Shown here piece by piece: positions 6,770 through 14,178 of a DNA stretch of 28,825 nucleotides. Position 1 is the stretch's first letter; the number at the start of each line of letters is the position of its first letter. A program made the position numbers and the translations under genes. Under the pieces are notes generated by a model. That model did no database searches. It had not been told where the DNA came from and saw only the letters and a list, made by a program, of their open reading frames with translations. The stretch covers positions 1 to 28,825 of the forward strand of contig JBKCXU010000128.1 in the NCBI GenBank assembly GCA_046316025.1, written 5' to 3'. The DNA is from JAJTHJ01 sp046316025 (GTDB taxonomy: Bacteria; Pseudomonadota; Gammaproteobacteria; Burkholderiales; Burkholderiaceae_F).

Positions 6770-7386
6770 GCGCCGCCGCCCTTTTGCGCACGCCCGTCCA
6801 CGCCGTCGCCGCCGCCGAGCACCCGGTCGATGCGTTGCTGGCCCTGTACGCGCGGCTCGGCGCGCAGAGTTACGGGACGGAGTCGATCTCGCAACTGGCG
6901 CACGCGCTGCAATCGGCGTGGCTGGCGGAAATGGCCGCCGCGCCCGACTCGCTGATCGCCGCCGCGCTGCTGCACGACGTGGGCCACCTGCTGCAAGAAG
7001 ATCAGCACGAGGCCCCGCGCGAAGACCACGCCGCGGTCGGTGCGCGCTGGCTGGTGCAGTGGTTCGGCCCCGAGGTCGTCGAGCCGATCCGCCTGCACGC
7101 GCAGGCCAAGCGCTACCTGATCGCCACCGAGCCCGGCTACTACGACGGCCTGACGCGGGCATCGCGCCACAGTCTGTCGTGGCAGGGCGCGGCACTTGCC
7201 GACGACGAGCGGCGCCGCTTCGCCGCGCTGCCTTACGCGCGCGACGCGGTCGCGCTGCGCCGTTGGGACGACCGCGCCAAGGACCCGGCCGCGCATCCGC
7301 CGCCGCTGTCGCACTACCGCGCGCTGCTGGAAGACCTGGTCAACCCGCCGGCGGCTGCGCCGTTTGCCCTGCGCAAGCGCGGATAA
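6766..7386 (+). CDS. PhnZ-type HD-domain mixed-valent diiron oxygenase, phosphonate operon associated
   Basis: A 206-aa HD-domain protein. Compared with my knowledge of PhnZ, the enzyme that oxidatively cleaves 2-amino-1-hydroxyethylphosphonate, every key residue has a counterpart. The substrate-gating pair Y..E is Y36 and E39. The iron ligands are H46, H70-D71 (LLHDVGH), H88, H111 (HAQAKRYL) and D168 (RRWDDRAKD). The Y36-to-H46 and H46-to-H70 spacings equal those of PhnZ (10 and 24). PhnZ normally works after the hydroxylase PhnY, which is not in the window. Members of this family are also known as companions of C-P lyase operons, where their substrate is less clear. It starts inside the phnE stop (ATGA). 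It could act on a hydroxylated phosphonate or on another phosphonate-linked alcohol. Confidence 0.85.
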   Translation: MSAAALLRTPVHAVAAAEHPVDALLALYARLGAQSYGTESISQLAHALQSAWLAEMAAAPDSLIAAALLHDVGHLLQEDQHEAPREDHAAVGARWLVQWFGPEVVEPIRLHAQAKRYLIATEPGYYDGLTRASRHSLSWQGAALADDERRRFAALPYARDAVALRRWDDRAKDPAAHPPPLSHYRALLEDLVNPPAAAPFALRKRG

Positions 7387-7405
7387 GCACTGCGGCGACC
7401 GCGGC

Positions 7406-8131
7406 TCAGCCGCCCAGCGGGAAGTCCGCGCTGCGCACGAATGGCGTCTCCGGCGCCGCCTGCGCGAACAGGCACAGCCGGTCGAGCACCAGCGGGGCGC
7501 CGCGGTTCAGGCGCTGCACCTCGCCCTCCACTGCCCAGATCACGCGCGTCACCGACGCCGGGTCGGCCGCGTTGGACAGCGTGAAATGCAACCGGAAGCG
7601 CTCCAGCACGTAAGGGTAGCCATAGCGGGCCAGCAGTTCCTCACCGCGCGCGTCGAGGCCGGCGGCGCGGCGGCGCGCCAGATCGGCGGCGCTCGGGGGC
7701 GCGCGCAGGTCGTCGAGGTCGGTGGTGCAGGCCGCCGCCAGCACCAACAGCTCCGGTGTCGACGTCAGCGGACGCAGCGCCGCGAAGCGTGCGAGCGTGG
7801 TCGCTTGCAGTTCGCCCAGCGGCACCGGGGCGAGGCGGCGCGCCAGTTCGGCCAGCCGCCGGCGTAGTGTCGGCAGATCGCAGTCGGCGCGCAGCGCAAA
7901 CGGCGCCTTCAGGGTCGCATGGAAACCGTAGTGGCGCGGCGCCGCGGTCAGCTCGCGCAGCACGCCGGGGTCGATGCCTTCCGCGGCCAGCTGCGGCAGC
8001 GGAGCGTCCCGCGCCTCGTCGCGGCCCAGCCAACGCGCGCCGAACTCCCACCACGGCGAGCCGACCGCCGGGGCGAAGTACACCGCGTAGCGCGGCGGTG
8101 CGGCTGCGGGAACAGCTTCGTTGCTTGTCAT
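7406..8131 (-). CDS. DUF1045 / 2H phosphoesterase-like phosphonate metabolism protein
   Basis: A 241-aa protein of the DUF1045 family, a recurrent companion of C-P lyase genes. It has the two H-x-T motifs of the 2H phosphoesterase superfamily: YGFHATLKAPF (H71, T73) and RLHFTLS (H182, T184). These enzymes open cyclic phosphate esters. C-P lyase makes 5-phosphoribosyl 1,2-cyclic phosphate, normally opened by PhnP, and phnP is absent here. I infer that this protein may replace PhnP; this is not shown by the sequence. It lies on the minus strand, splitting phnCDE-HD from phnGHIJKLM. It converges on the HD gene (19-bp gap) and diverges from phnG. Confidence 0.82.
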   Translation of the reverse strand: MTSNEAVPAAAPPRYAVYFAPAVGSPWWEFGARWLGRDEARDAPLPQLAAEGIDPGVLRELTAAPRHYGFHATLKAPFALRADCDLPTLRRRLAELARRLAPVPLGELQATTLARFAALRPLTSTPELLVLAAACTTDLDDLRAPPSAADLARRRAAGLDARGEELLARYGYPYVLERFRLHFTLSNAADPASVTRVIWAVEGEVQRLNRGAPLVLDRLCLFAQAAPETPFVRSADFPLGG

Positions 8132-8142
8132 CGGCAGTTCAC
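8125..8142 (+). promoter_or_regulatory. Weak PhoB-box-like motif upstream of phnG
   Basis: TTGTCAT (8125-8131, six of seven to CTGTCAT), spacer CGGC, then AGTTCAC (three of seven). It lies 53 nt upstream of the phnG ATG and overlaps the start codon of the divergent DUF1045 gene. The second half is poor, so this is tentative. Confidence 0.25.
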
Positions 8143-8195
8143 GTGAGTCGGCTCAACTTCGCACCGGCCGCTCGGGCCGCCAGCAGCCGACCTTA

Positions 8196-8657
8196 ATGGC
8201 CGAAATCGACACGCCGATGACAACGCCGCAGCAGCGTCGCCGCTGGCTCGCCGTGCTGGCGCGCGCGACGACCGACGAGCTCGAGGCCGCCCAGCGCGAG
8301 CACGGGCACGCGGAGCCGGTGAGCGTGCGCGCGCCCGAAATCGGCATGGCGATGTTGCGCGGGCGCATCGGTGGCGACGGCCAGGCGTTCAACCTCGGCG
8401 AAGCGACACTCACCCGCTGCGCGGTGCGCGTGGGCGCGTATCTGGGTGTGGGCTACACGCTCGGGCGCGACCGGCGCAAGGCCGAGCTGATCGCGCACTT
8501 CGACGCGCTGCTGCAAGACCCGGCGCAGCACGAGCGGCTTCACCGCGCGGTTGTCGCACCGCTCGCCGCCCGCCAGGAGCAAACGCGCCGCGCGCAAAGC
8601 GCGGCCGCGGCGACTTCGCGCGTCGAGTTCTTCACCTTGGTGCGAGGCGAGGCATGA
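8196..8657 (+). CDS. phnG: C-P lyase complex subunit PhnG
   Basis: A 153-aa subunit of the PhnGHIJ core, which attaches the phosphonate to the ribose of ATP and then breaks the carbon-phosphorus bond. Family blocks RWLAVLARAT, VRAPEIGMAMLRGRIGGDGQAFNLGEATLTRC and GVGYTLGRDRRKAELIAHFDALLQD are present. ATG 8196 is chosen; ATG 8217 (seven codons later, MTTPQQRRRW) is an equally good alternative because neither has a clear ribosome site. The stop TGA overlaps an ATG (8654-8657) that opens the first of two micro-ORFs. Confidence 0.93.
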   Translation: MAEIDTPMTTPQQRRRWLAVLARATTDELEAAQREHGHAEPVSVRAPEIGMAMLRGRIGGDGQAFNLGEATLTRCAVRVGAYLGVGYTLGRDRRKAELIAHFDALLQDPAQHERLHRAVVAPLAARQEQTRRAQSAAAATSRVEFFTLVRGEA

Positions 8658-8719
8658 ACGCGCCGGGCCGCTCCCAAGCGTTCATCCCGCAGCGCGTAGC
8701 GCGGAGGGTAGTTCAGTGA
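8654..8719 (+). CDS. Micro-ORF 1 (21 aa) between phnG and phnH
   Basis: ATG at 8654 overlaps the phnG stop (ATGA). The peptide begins MNAPGRSQAF and ends ARRVVQ. GAGG about 6 nt upstream could serve as ribosome site. Its stop TGA (8717-8719) overlaps the GTG of micro-ORF 2. It is one unit of a 62-bp tandem duplication. It may be a coupling peptide or only a by-product of duplication. Confidence 0.3.
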   Translation: MNAPGRSQAFIPQRVARRVVQ

Positions 8720-8778
8720 CCGCGCCCGGCCGTTCCCAAGCGTTCATCCTGCAGCGCGCAGCGCGGAGGGTCGTCCAG
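8655..8778. repeat. 62-bp tandem duplication in the phnG-phnH junction
   Basis: Two units, 8655-8716 and 8717-8778, differ at about eight positions. Each contains CCCAAGCGTTCATCC, a GC-rich AGCGCG motif and the ribosome site GGAGGG (8703-8708 and 8765-8770). Each GGAGGG lies 7 nt before a GTG (8716 and 8778). The second GTG is the phnH start, so the translation initiation region of phnH appears duplicated. Confidence 0.85.
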
Positions 8779-8781
8779 TGA
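8716..8781 (+). CDS. Micro-ORF 2 (21 aa) overlapping the phnH start
   Basis: GTG at 8716, preceded by GGAGGG with 7-nt spacing, encodes a peptide beginning (M)TAPGRSQAF and ending ARRVVQ. It is nearly identical to micro-ORF 1 (three amino-acid differences). Its TGA (8779-8781) overlaps the phnH GTG start (8778-8780). A ribosome ending here could reinitiate on phnH. Confidence 0.3.
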   Translation: MTAPGRSQAFILQRAARRVVQ

Positions 8782-9377
8782 GCGCGGTGCCGGTGGCCAG
8801 CGGGTTTGGCGAGCCGGTGGGCGGCGCGCAGCGCGCATTTCGCGCGCTGTTGCAGGCGCTGGCCCAGCCCGGGACGCCGCAGTACGTCGCGCACGATGCC
8901 GCGCCGCCGCCGGGCCTGACGCCGGCCACCGCCGCGCTGCTGCTGGCGCTGACTGACGAAGAGACCGCCATCTGGTGGCAGCGGCCGGACATGCAACTCG
9001 CGCAGTGGCTGCGCTTTTTTACCGGCGCGCCGAGCACCGCGCAGCCCGAGCAGGCCGCGTTCGCGGTAGTTACCGCGGCAACGGCGATGCCCAGCCTCGA
9101 CTGCTTCGCGCCGGGCAGCGCTACCGCGCCGGAGTTTTCCACAACACTGCTGATCGAAGTCCCCGCGCTCACCGGCGGGGCGGCGCTGGAGTGGCGCGGC
9201 CCCGGCATCCGCGACCTGCAACGGGTGGCGATCGACGGCCTGCCGGCGCTCTTCTGGGCCTGGTGGCAGAGCAACGGCACGGCCTTTCCGCAGGGTGTGG
9301 ATGTCGTGTTCGCCGCCGGCACTCAGATCGTCGGCCTGCCGCGCACGACGCGCGTGCGGCGGCTGGAGCCGGTCTGA
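8778..9377 (+). CDS. phnH: C-P lyase complex subunit PhnH
   Basis: A 199-aa subunit of the C-P lyase core, forming dimers in PhnGHIJ. Family blocks include GFGEPVGGAQRAFRALLQALAQPG near the N-terminus and LDCFAPGSATAPEFSTTLLIEVPALTGG in the middle. The end has FPQGVDVVFAAGTQIVGLPRTTRV. The GTG start has an excellent GGAGGG ribosome site 7 nt upstream. That site is part of a 62-bp tandem repeat, so initiation is set by the repeat. The stop overlaps the phnI start as TGATG. Confidence 0.94.
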   Translation: MSAVPVASGFGEPVGGAQRAFRALLQALAQPGTPQYVAHDAAPPPGLTPATAALLLALTDEETAIWWQRPDMQLAQWLRFFTGAPSTAQPEQAAFAVVTAATAMPSLDCFAPGSATAPEFSTTLLIEVPALTGGAALEWRGPGIRDLQRVAIDGLPALFWAWWQSNGTAFPQGVDVVFAAGTQIVGLPRTTRVRRLEPV

Positions 9378-10504
9378 TGTACGTCGCCGTCAATGGCGGC
9401 GCCGCCGCCATCGAAAACTCCTGGGCGCAGCTTGCGGCCGAGCGGCGCGGCGACCCCGCGCTGCCGGAGTTGTCGGTGGCGCAGATCCGCGAACAGTTGC
9501 GGCTGGCGGTGGACCGCGTGATGAGCGAAGGGTCGCTGTACGACCCCGAGCTCGCCGCGCTGGCGCTCAAGCAGGCCAGCGGCGACCTCACCGAGGCGAT
9601 CTTCCTGCTGCGCGCCTACCGCACCACGCTGCCGCGCCTGGGCTACGCGCTGCCGCTCGACACCGCGACGATGCGCCTGACGCGGCGCATCTCCGCGGCG
9701 TTCAAGGACGTGCCCGGCGGCCAGGTGCTGGGCGCCACCCACGACTACACGCAGCGGCTGCTGGATTTCTCTCTGCTGGCCGACGGCGACGCCGCACGTA
9801 CCGCGCCCCCGCCGGCAGCGGCCGAGCCTTTGGCGGAACCGATGCCGCGCGTGGCCGCGCTGATGCGTCGCGAAGGGCTGATCGAGCCCGCGCCGCCGCC
9901 GACGGACGACGCGCCCGGCGATCTCACGCGCCAGCCGCTGCTCTTCCCCGCCGACCGCGCGCAGCGGCTGCAAGCGCTGGCACGCGGCGACGAGGGCTGG
10001 CTGCTGGCACTCGGCTACTCGACGCAACGCGGCTACGCCAACGCGCATCCGTTTGCCGGCGAAATTCGCCGCGGCTGGGCGAGTGTGGAGTTCGTGCCCG
10101 ACGAACTGGGCTTCGCGATCGACCTGGGCGAGGTCGAACTGACCGAGTGCCAGATGATCAATCAGTTTGCCGGCTCGCGCCAGGTGCCGCCACAGTTCAC
10201 GCAAGGCTATGGGCTCGCCTTCGGCGGCGCGGAGCGCAAGGCGATCGCGATGGCGTTGGTCGATCGCGCGCTGCGCGCCGAAGAGCTCGGCGAGCCGCTT
10301 ACCGCAGCGGCGCAGGACCAGGAGTTCGTGCTGGCGCACGCCGACGTGCTGGAGTCGAGCGGCTTTGTGCAGCACCTGAAGCTGCCGCACTACGTGGACT
10401 TTCAATCCGAGCTGGAACTGGTGCGCAAGCTGCGCGCCGCCTGGGCCGCAGAAAGCGCGGCGGACGGCGCCGTGCCGCCCGCGGCCGAGCGGGAGGCCGC
10501 ATGA
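9377..10504 (+). CDS. phnI: C-P lyase complex subunit PhnI
   Basis: A 375-aa nucleosidase subunit of the C-P lyase core, which displaces adenine from ATP to make ribose 1-phosphonate triphosphate. It starts MYVAVNGGAAAIENSW, the classic PhnI N-terminus. Later blocks are LALKQASGDLTEAIFLLRAYRTTLPRLG, GYSTQRGYANAHPFAGEIRRG and TECQMINQF. The HLKLPHYVDFQSELELVR segment near the C-terminus is typical. The start overlaps the phnH stop and the stop overlaps phnJ (ATGA), so stoichiometric production with its partners is likely. Confidence 0.96.
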   Translation: MYVAVNGGAAAIENSWAQLAAERRGDPALPELSVAQIREQLRLAVDRVMSEGSLYDPELAALALKQASGDLTEAIFLLRAYRTTLPRLGYALPLDTATMRLTRRISAAFKDVPGGQVLGATHDYTQRLLDFSLLADGDAARTAPPPAAAEPLAEPMPRVAALMRREGLIEPAPPPTDDAPGDLTRQPLLFPADRAQRLQALARGDEGWLLALGYSTQRGYANAHPFAGEIRRGWASVEFVPDELGFAIDLGEVELTECQMINQFAGSRQVPPQFTQGYGLAFGGAERKAIAMALVDRALRAEELGEPLTAAAQDQEFVLAHADVLESSGFVQHLKLPHYVDFQSELELVRKLRAAWAAESAADGAVPPAAEREAA

Positions 10505-11400
10505 CCGCCGGCGCGCACGACGCGAACTACAACTTCGCCTTCCTGGACGAGCGCACCAAGCGCCACATCCGGCGCGCGTTGCTCAAGGCGGTGGCGATCC
10601 CCGGTTATCAAGTCCCGTTCGGCTCGCGCGAAATGCCGTTCGCCTACGGCTGGGGCACCGGCGGCATCCAGGTCACCGCCAGCACGATCGGCGCCGACGA
10701 CGTGCTCAAGGTGATCGACCAGGGCGCGGACGACACCACCAACGCGGTCAACATCCGCCGCTTCTTTGCGCGCACGACCGGCGTGCGCACGACCGAACGC
10801 ACGGCCGAGGCGACGATCATTCAGACCCGCCACCGCATTCCCGAGACGCCGCTCACCGAGCGGCAGATCCTCGTCTACCAGGTGCCGATGCCGGAGCCGC
10901 TGTTTCGACTGGAGCCGCGCCGGCGCGTGAGCATCGTGCTGCATTCGCTCGCCGACTACGGCCTGATGAACGTGCGCCTGTACGAGGACATCGCGCAACT
11001 GGGCGCCATCGCCCGCACCTACGACTACCCGGTGCTGGTCAACGAACGCTATCTCGCCTCGCCCTCGCCGATCCCCAAGTTCGACAACCCGAAGATGCAC
11101 ATGAACCCGGCGCTGCAATTGTTCGGCGCCGGGCGCGAAAAGCGCATCTACGCGATCCCGCCGTACACGCCGGTGCGTAGCCTGGATTTCGAGGACCATC
11201 CGTTCGCGGTGCAGCGCTGGCAGCACGCCTGCGCGCTGTGCGGCGCACGCGACAGCTTCCTCGACGAGATGATCGTCGACGACGCGGGCAGCCGACTCTT
11301 CGTCTGCTCCGACGGCGACTACTGCGGGGAGCGGCGGGCGGCCGGCGAAGTCGGCAGCCAGCAGACGGTCGCGGTCGCGCGCGTGGAGCAGCCGGAGTGA
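10501..11400 (+). CDS. phnJ: C-P lyase radical SAM subunit PhnJ
   Basis: A 299-aa radical S-adenosylmethionine enzyme that performs the actual carbon-phosphorus cleavage. The cysteines C244, C247, C269 and C275 show the E. coli PhnJ spacing (C-x2-C-x21-C-x5-C). The glycine equivalent to the radical Gly32 of E. coli is G35 in IPGYQVPFGSREMP. Conserved stretches GWGTGGIQVT and NPKMHMNPALQLFGAGREKRIYAIPP are intact, so the protein should be active. The product 5-phosphoribosyl 1,2-cyclic phosphate needs a cyclic phosphodiesterase; phnP is not nearby. Both ends overlap neighbours (ATGA with phnI, GTGA with phnK). Confidence 0.97.
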   Translation: MTAGAHDANYNFAFLDERTKRHIRRALLKAVAIPGYQVPFGSREMPFAYGWGTGGIQVTASTIGADDVLKVIDQGADDTTNAVNIRRFFARTTGVRTTERTAEATIIQTRHRIPETPLTERQILVYQVPMPEPLFRLEPRRRVSIVLHSLADYGLMNVRLYEDIAQLGAIARTYDYPVLVNERYLASPSPIPKFDNPKMHMNPALQLFGAGREKRIYAIPPYTPVRSLDFEDHPFAVQRWQHACALCGARDSFLDEMIVDDAGSRLFVCSDGDYCGERRAAGEVGSQQTVAVARVEQPE

Positions 11401-12185
11401 GCGAGATCCCGCTGCTCGCCGCCCACCGCCTCGGCAAGCGCTTCGGCAACCGCTGGGCCTGCGCCGACGTGAGCTTCGAGCTCTACCCCGGCGAGGTGCT
11501 GGCGGTGGTCGGCGAGTCGGGCTCGGGCAAGAGCACTCTGCTGCGGCTGTTGTCGGGGCGCCTGCCCTGCGATACCGGGGCGGTGCGCTACGCGCTGCGC
11601 GACGCGCAGGGCGATGTGGCCCTCACCGACCTCGCAACGCTGTCCGAAGCGCGCCGCCGCTGGCTGGCGCGCACCGAGTGGGGCTTCGTCGAGCAAAACG
11701 CGCGCGACGGCCTGCGGATGAACGTCTCCGGCGGCGCCAACGTGGGCGAGCGGTTGATGGCGGTCGGCGCCCGCCACTACGGCCTGTTGCGTGACGCCGC
11801 GCTGCACTGGATGGAGCGCGTGGAGCTGGACCGCGGGCGCATCGACGATCTGCCTGGCACCTATTCCGGCGGCATGCAGCAGCGCTTGCAGATCGCGCGC
11901 AACCTGGTGACGCAGCCGCGCCTCGTGTTCATGGACGAGCCGACCTCGGGGCTGGATGTGTCGGTGCAGGCGCGCCTGCTCGACCTGCTGCGCGAACTTA
12001 CCGACGAGTTGCACCTGGCCTGCGTGATCGTCACCCACGACCTGGCGGTGGCGCGGCTGCTGGCGCAGCGGACGCTGGTGATGAAGGACGGCCGCGTCGT
12101 CGAGCAGGGCCTGACCGACCGCGTGCTCGACGATCCACAGCACCCGTACACGCAGTTGCTGGTCTCTTCGGTGTTGCCGCCATGA
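11397..12185 (+). CDS. phnK: C-P lyase ABC-type ATPase PhnK
   Basis: A 262-aa ATPase that docks on the PhnGHIJ core rather than on a permease. Walker A is GESGSGKST (39-47), signature SGGMQ (157-161), Walker B LVFMDE (176-181). The oligopeptide-transporter-like tail HPYTQLLVSS is present, as is usual in PhnK. GTG 11397 overlaps the phnJ stop (GTGA), and this start gives the normal N-terminus. The stop overlaps phnL (ATGA). Confidence 0.95.
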   Translation: MSEIPLLAAHRLGKRFGNRWACADVSFELYPGEVLAVVGESGSGKSTLLRLLSGRLPCDTGAVRYALRDAQGDVALTDLATLSEARRRWLARTEWGFVEQNARDGLRMNVSGGANVGERLMAVGARHYGLLRDAALHWMERVELDRGRIDDLPGTYSGGMQQRLQIARNLVTQPRLVFMDEPTSGLDVSVQARLLDLLRELTDELHLACVIVTHDLAVARLLAQRTLVMKDGRVVEQGLTDRVLDDPQHPYTQLLVSSVLPP

Positions 12186-12886
12186 GCGTTCTGCTCGAAG
12201 TCGAGAACCTCGCCAAGACCTTCACGCTGCACCAGCGCGGCGGCGCTCAGTTGGCAGTACTTGCCGGGGTGTACTTGCAGGTCGCCGCCGGCGAATGCGT
12301 GGCCCTTGCCGGCCACTCCGGCGCCGGCAAAAGCACGCTGCTGCGCTGTCTGTACGGCAACTACGCGCCGACCGCCGGCGCGGTGCGGGTGCGCCACCGC
12401 GATGCGTGGGTTGAACTCGCCGGCGCCGCGCCGCGCGTGGTGCTGGACGTGCGGCGCCAAACGCTCGGCTACGTGTCGCAGTTTCTGCGCGCGATCCCCC
12501 GCGTGGCCGCGCTGGACGTGGTGGCGGAGCCGCTGCGCCGCCTCGGCGTGGCGACCGACGAGGCCCGCTCCCGCGCCGCCGACTGGCTGGCGCGGCTGAA
12601 CCTGCCGGCGTCGCTGTGGCAGTTGCCGCCGGCCACCTTTTCCGGCGGCGAACAGCAGCGGGTGAACATCGCGCGCGGGCTGATCGCCGGCTCACCGATC
12701 CTGCTGCTCGATGAGCCGACCGCCTCGCTCGATGCCCACAACCGCGCGGTGGTGGTGCAGGCCATCGACGAGGCACGCGCCGCCGGCGCGGCGGTGATCG
12801 GCATCTTCCACGACGACGAACTGCGGGCGCGGTTGGCGACCCGGCAGTTCGACGTCGAGCGCTGCCGCGCCACCGGCGACGTCTGA
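12182..12886 (+). CDS. phnL: C-P lyase ABC-type ATPase PhnL
   Basis: A 234-aa ATPase of the C-P lyase accessory set, partnering PhnK on the core complex. Walker A is GHSGAGKST (44-52), signature SGGEQ (154-158), Walker B ILLLDEP (173-179). Typical PhnL phrases are LRCLYGNYAPTAGAVRVRH and LGYVSQFLRAIPRVAALDVVAEPL. Its start lies inside the phnK stop and phnM begins 2 nt after its own stop. Confidence 0.95.
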   Translation: MSVLLEVENLAKTFTLHQRGGAQLAVLAGVYLQVAAGECVALAGHSGAGKSTLLRCLYGNYAPTAGAVRVRHRDAWVELAGAAPRVVLDVRRQTLGYVSQFLRAIPRVAALDVVAEPLRRLGVATDEARSRAADWLARLNLPASLWQLPPATFSGGEQQRVNIARGLIAGSPILLLDEPTASLDAHNRAVVVQAIDEARAAGAAVIGIFHDDELRARLATRQFDVERCRATGDV

Positions 12887-12888
12887 CG

Positions 12889-14028
12889 ATGAGCGAACTG
12901 ATCCTTGCCAACGCGCGCATCGTCGCCGACGACGAATGCTTCGTCGGCACCGTGGTCGTGGCCGACGGCCGCATCCGCGATCTGGCGCGCGGCGCTACCG
13001 CGGTGCCGGCCGCGCAGGACTGGGGCGGCGACTGGCTGCTGCCGGGTCTGGTCGAGGTGCATACCGACAACCTGGAAAAGCACCTGATCCCGCGCCCCGG
13101 CGTGATCTGGAACGCTCACTCCGCGCTGGTGGCGCACGACACGCAGTGCGCGGCCGCCGGCATCACCACCGTGCTCGACGCGGTGGTGATCGGCAACATG
13201 GATCGCGGCGGCACCCGCAGCCGCACCCAGCACGCGGCCATCGCCGCGCTGGGTGAATGCGCCGACGAGGGACTGCTGCGCGTCGAGCACCGACTGCACC
13301 TGCGCTGCGAGGTCACCGCGCACGACATCGTCGAGGTCTTCGAGCGCTACGCCGACCACGCGCGGCTGGCGCTGGTGAGCGTGATGGACCACACGCCGGG
13401 CCAGCGCCAGTGGCGCGACCTCGTCAAGTACCGCCGCTACGCCGAGCGGCACGGCAGCGTGTCCGACGCCGAGTTCGAGCGCTTGGTGCGCACCCTGATC
13501 GAGGAGCAGCACCAGTACGCCGATACGCACCGTCGCGCGATCGTGGCCGGCGCCCACGCACGCCGCGTGCCCCTCGCCAGCCACGACGACACCGAAGTGG
13601 AACAGGTGCGGCAGGCGCAGGACGAAGGCATCGAACTGGCCGAGTTTCCGACCACCGTGTGCGCCGCGCAGGCTGCGCGCGCGGCCGGCATCGGCATCAT
13701 CATGGGCGGGCCGAACCTGGTGCAGGGCGGCTCGCACTCGGGCAACGTGTCGGCGGCGGAACTCGCGCAGCGCGATCTCCTCGACATCTTCTCCTCCGAC
13801 TACGTGCCGGCGAGCCTGCTGCAATCGGCATTTCTGCTGCACGACCAGCTCGGCTGGAGCTTGCCGCGCGCCACAGCGACGGTGGCGCGCAATCCGGCGC
13901 GCGCCCTGGGCCTTGCCGACCGCGGCAACATCGCCCCCGGTCTGCGCGCCGACTTCATCCGCGTGCGCCGCAGCGCCGGCATGCCGGTGGTGCTGGAGAC
14001 CTGGGTCGAGGGTCGGCGGGCGGTGTAA
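12889..14028 (+). CDS. phnM: Alpha-D-ribose 1-methylphosphonate 5-triphosphate diphosphatase PhnM
   Basis: A 379-aa amidohydrolase-superfamily enzyme that removes pyrophosphate from ribose 1-phosphonate 5-triphosphate before PhnJ acts. The metal-binding block is LPGLVEVHTDNLEKHLIPRPGV (H58, D60). Other conserved blocks are VMDHTPGQRQW, ASHDDTEVEQV and MGGPNLVQGGSHSGN. It closes the operon. The usual followers phnN, phnO and phnP are missing; the next 150 bp hold a repeat and then a convergent gene. Confidence 0.96.
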   Translation: MSELILANARIVADDECFVGTVVVADGRIRDLARGATAVPAAQDWGGDWLLPGLVEVHTDNLEKHLIPRPGVIWNAHSALVAHDTQCAAAGITTVLDAVVIGNMDRGGTRSRTQHAAIAALGECADEGLLRVEHRLHLRCEVTAHDIVEVFERYADHARLALVSVMDHTPGQRQWRDLVKYRRYAERHGSVSDAEFERLVRTLIEEQHQYADTHRRAIVAGAHARRVPLASHDDTEVEQVRQAQDEGIELAEFPTTVCAAQAARAAGIGIIMGGPNLVQGGSHSGNVSAAELAQRDLLDIFSSDYVPASLLQSAFLLHDQLGWSLPRATATVARNPARALGLADRGNIAPGLRADFIRVRRSAGMPVVLETWVEGRRAV

Positions 14029-14060
14029 CTCCCGTTCCGCTTCAAACGGACGACAACGGC

Positions 14061-14134
14061 TCGTCATTCCCGCGCAAGCGGGAATCCACCTGCGTCGCAA
14101 GGCCGGCTGGGTTCCCGCTTGTGCGGGAACGACG
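14061..14134. repeat. dRS3-like inverted repeat element between convergent genes
   Basis: TCGTC and GACGA are the ends. Inside are two palindromes: ATTCCC-N8-GGGAAT (14066-14085), the dRS3 pattern common in beta- and other proteobacteria, and GTTCCC-N8-GGGAAC (14111-14130). Its position between the ends of phnM and the gpdQ-like gene suggests it may also act as a transcription terminator in both directions. Confidence 0.75.
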
Positions 14135-14178
14135 AAACTGCCCGGATGGTCGGGAGAACGAAAAGGCGGCACCGCCGG

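Noticed and set aside
7387..7405. Terminator between the HD gene and the DUF1045 gene
   Set aside because: The 19-bp gap is too short for a hairpin with T-run; only generic GC-rich pairing is possible.
14061..14134. CRISPR array
   Set aside because: Only two different palindromes in inverted arrangement, without equal direct repeats or spacers. It matches the dRS3-like element class.
12469..14172. 567-codon open frame on the minus strand across phnL-phnM
   Set aside because: It lies antisense to two clear C-P lyase genes, and its composition is the arginine/histidine/glycine-rich shadow typical of high-GC DNA. Its N-terminal part reads the dRS3-like repeat.
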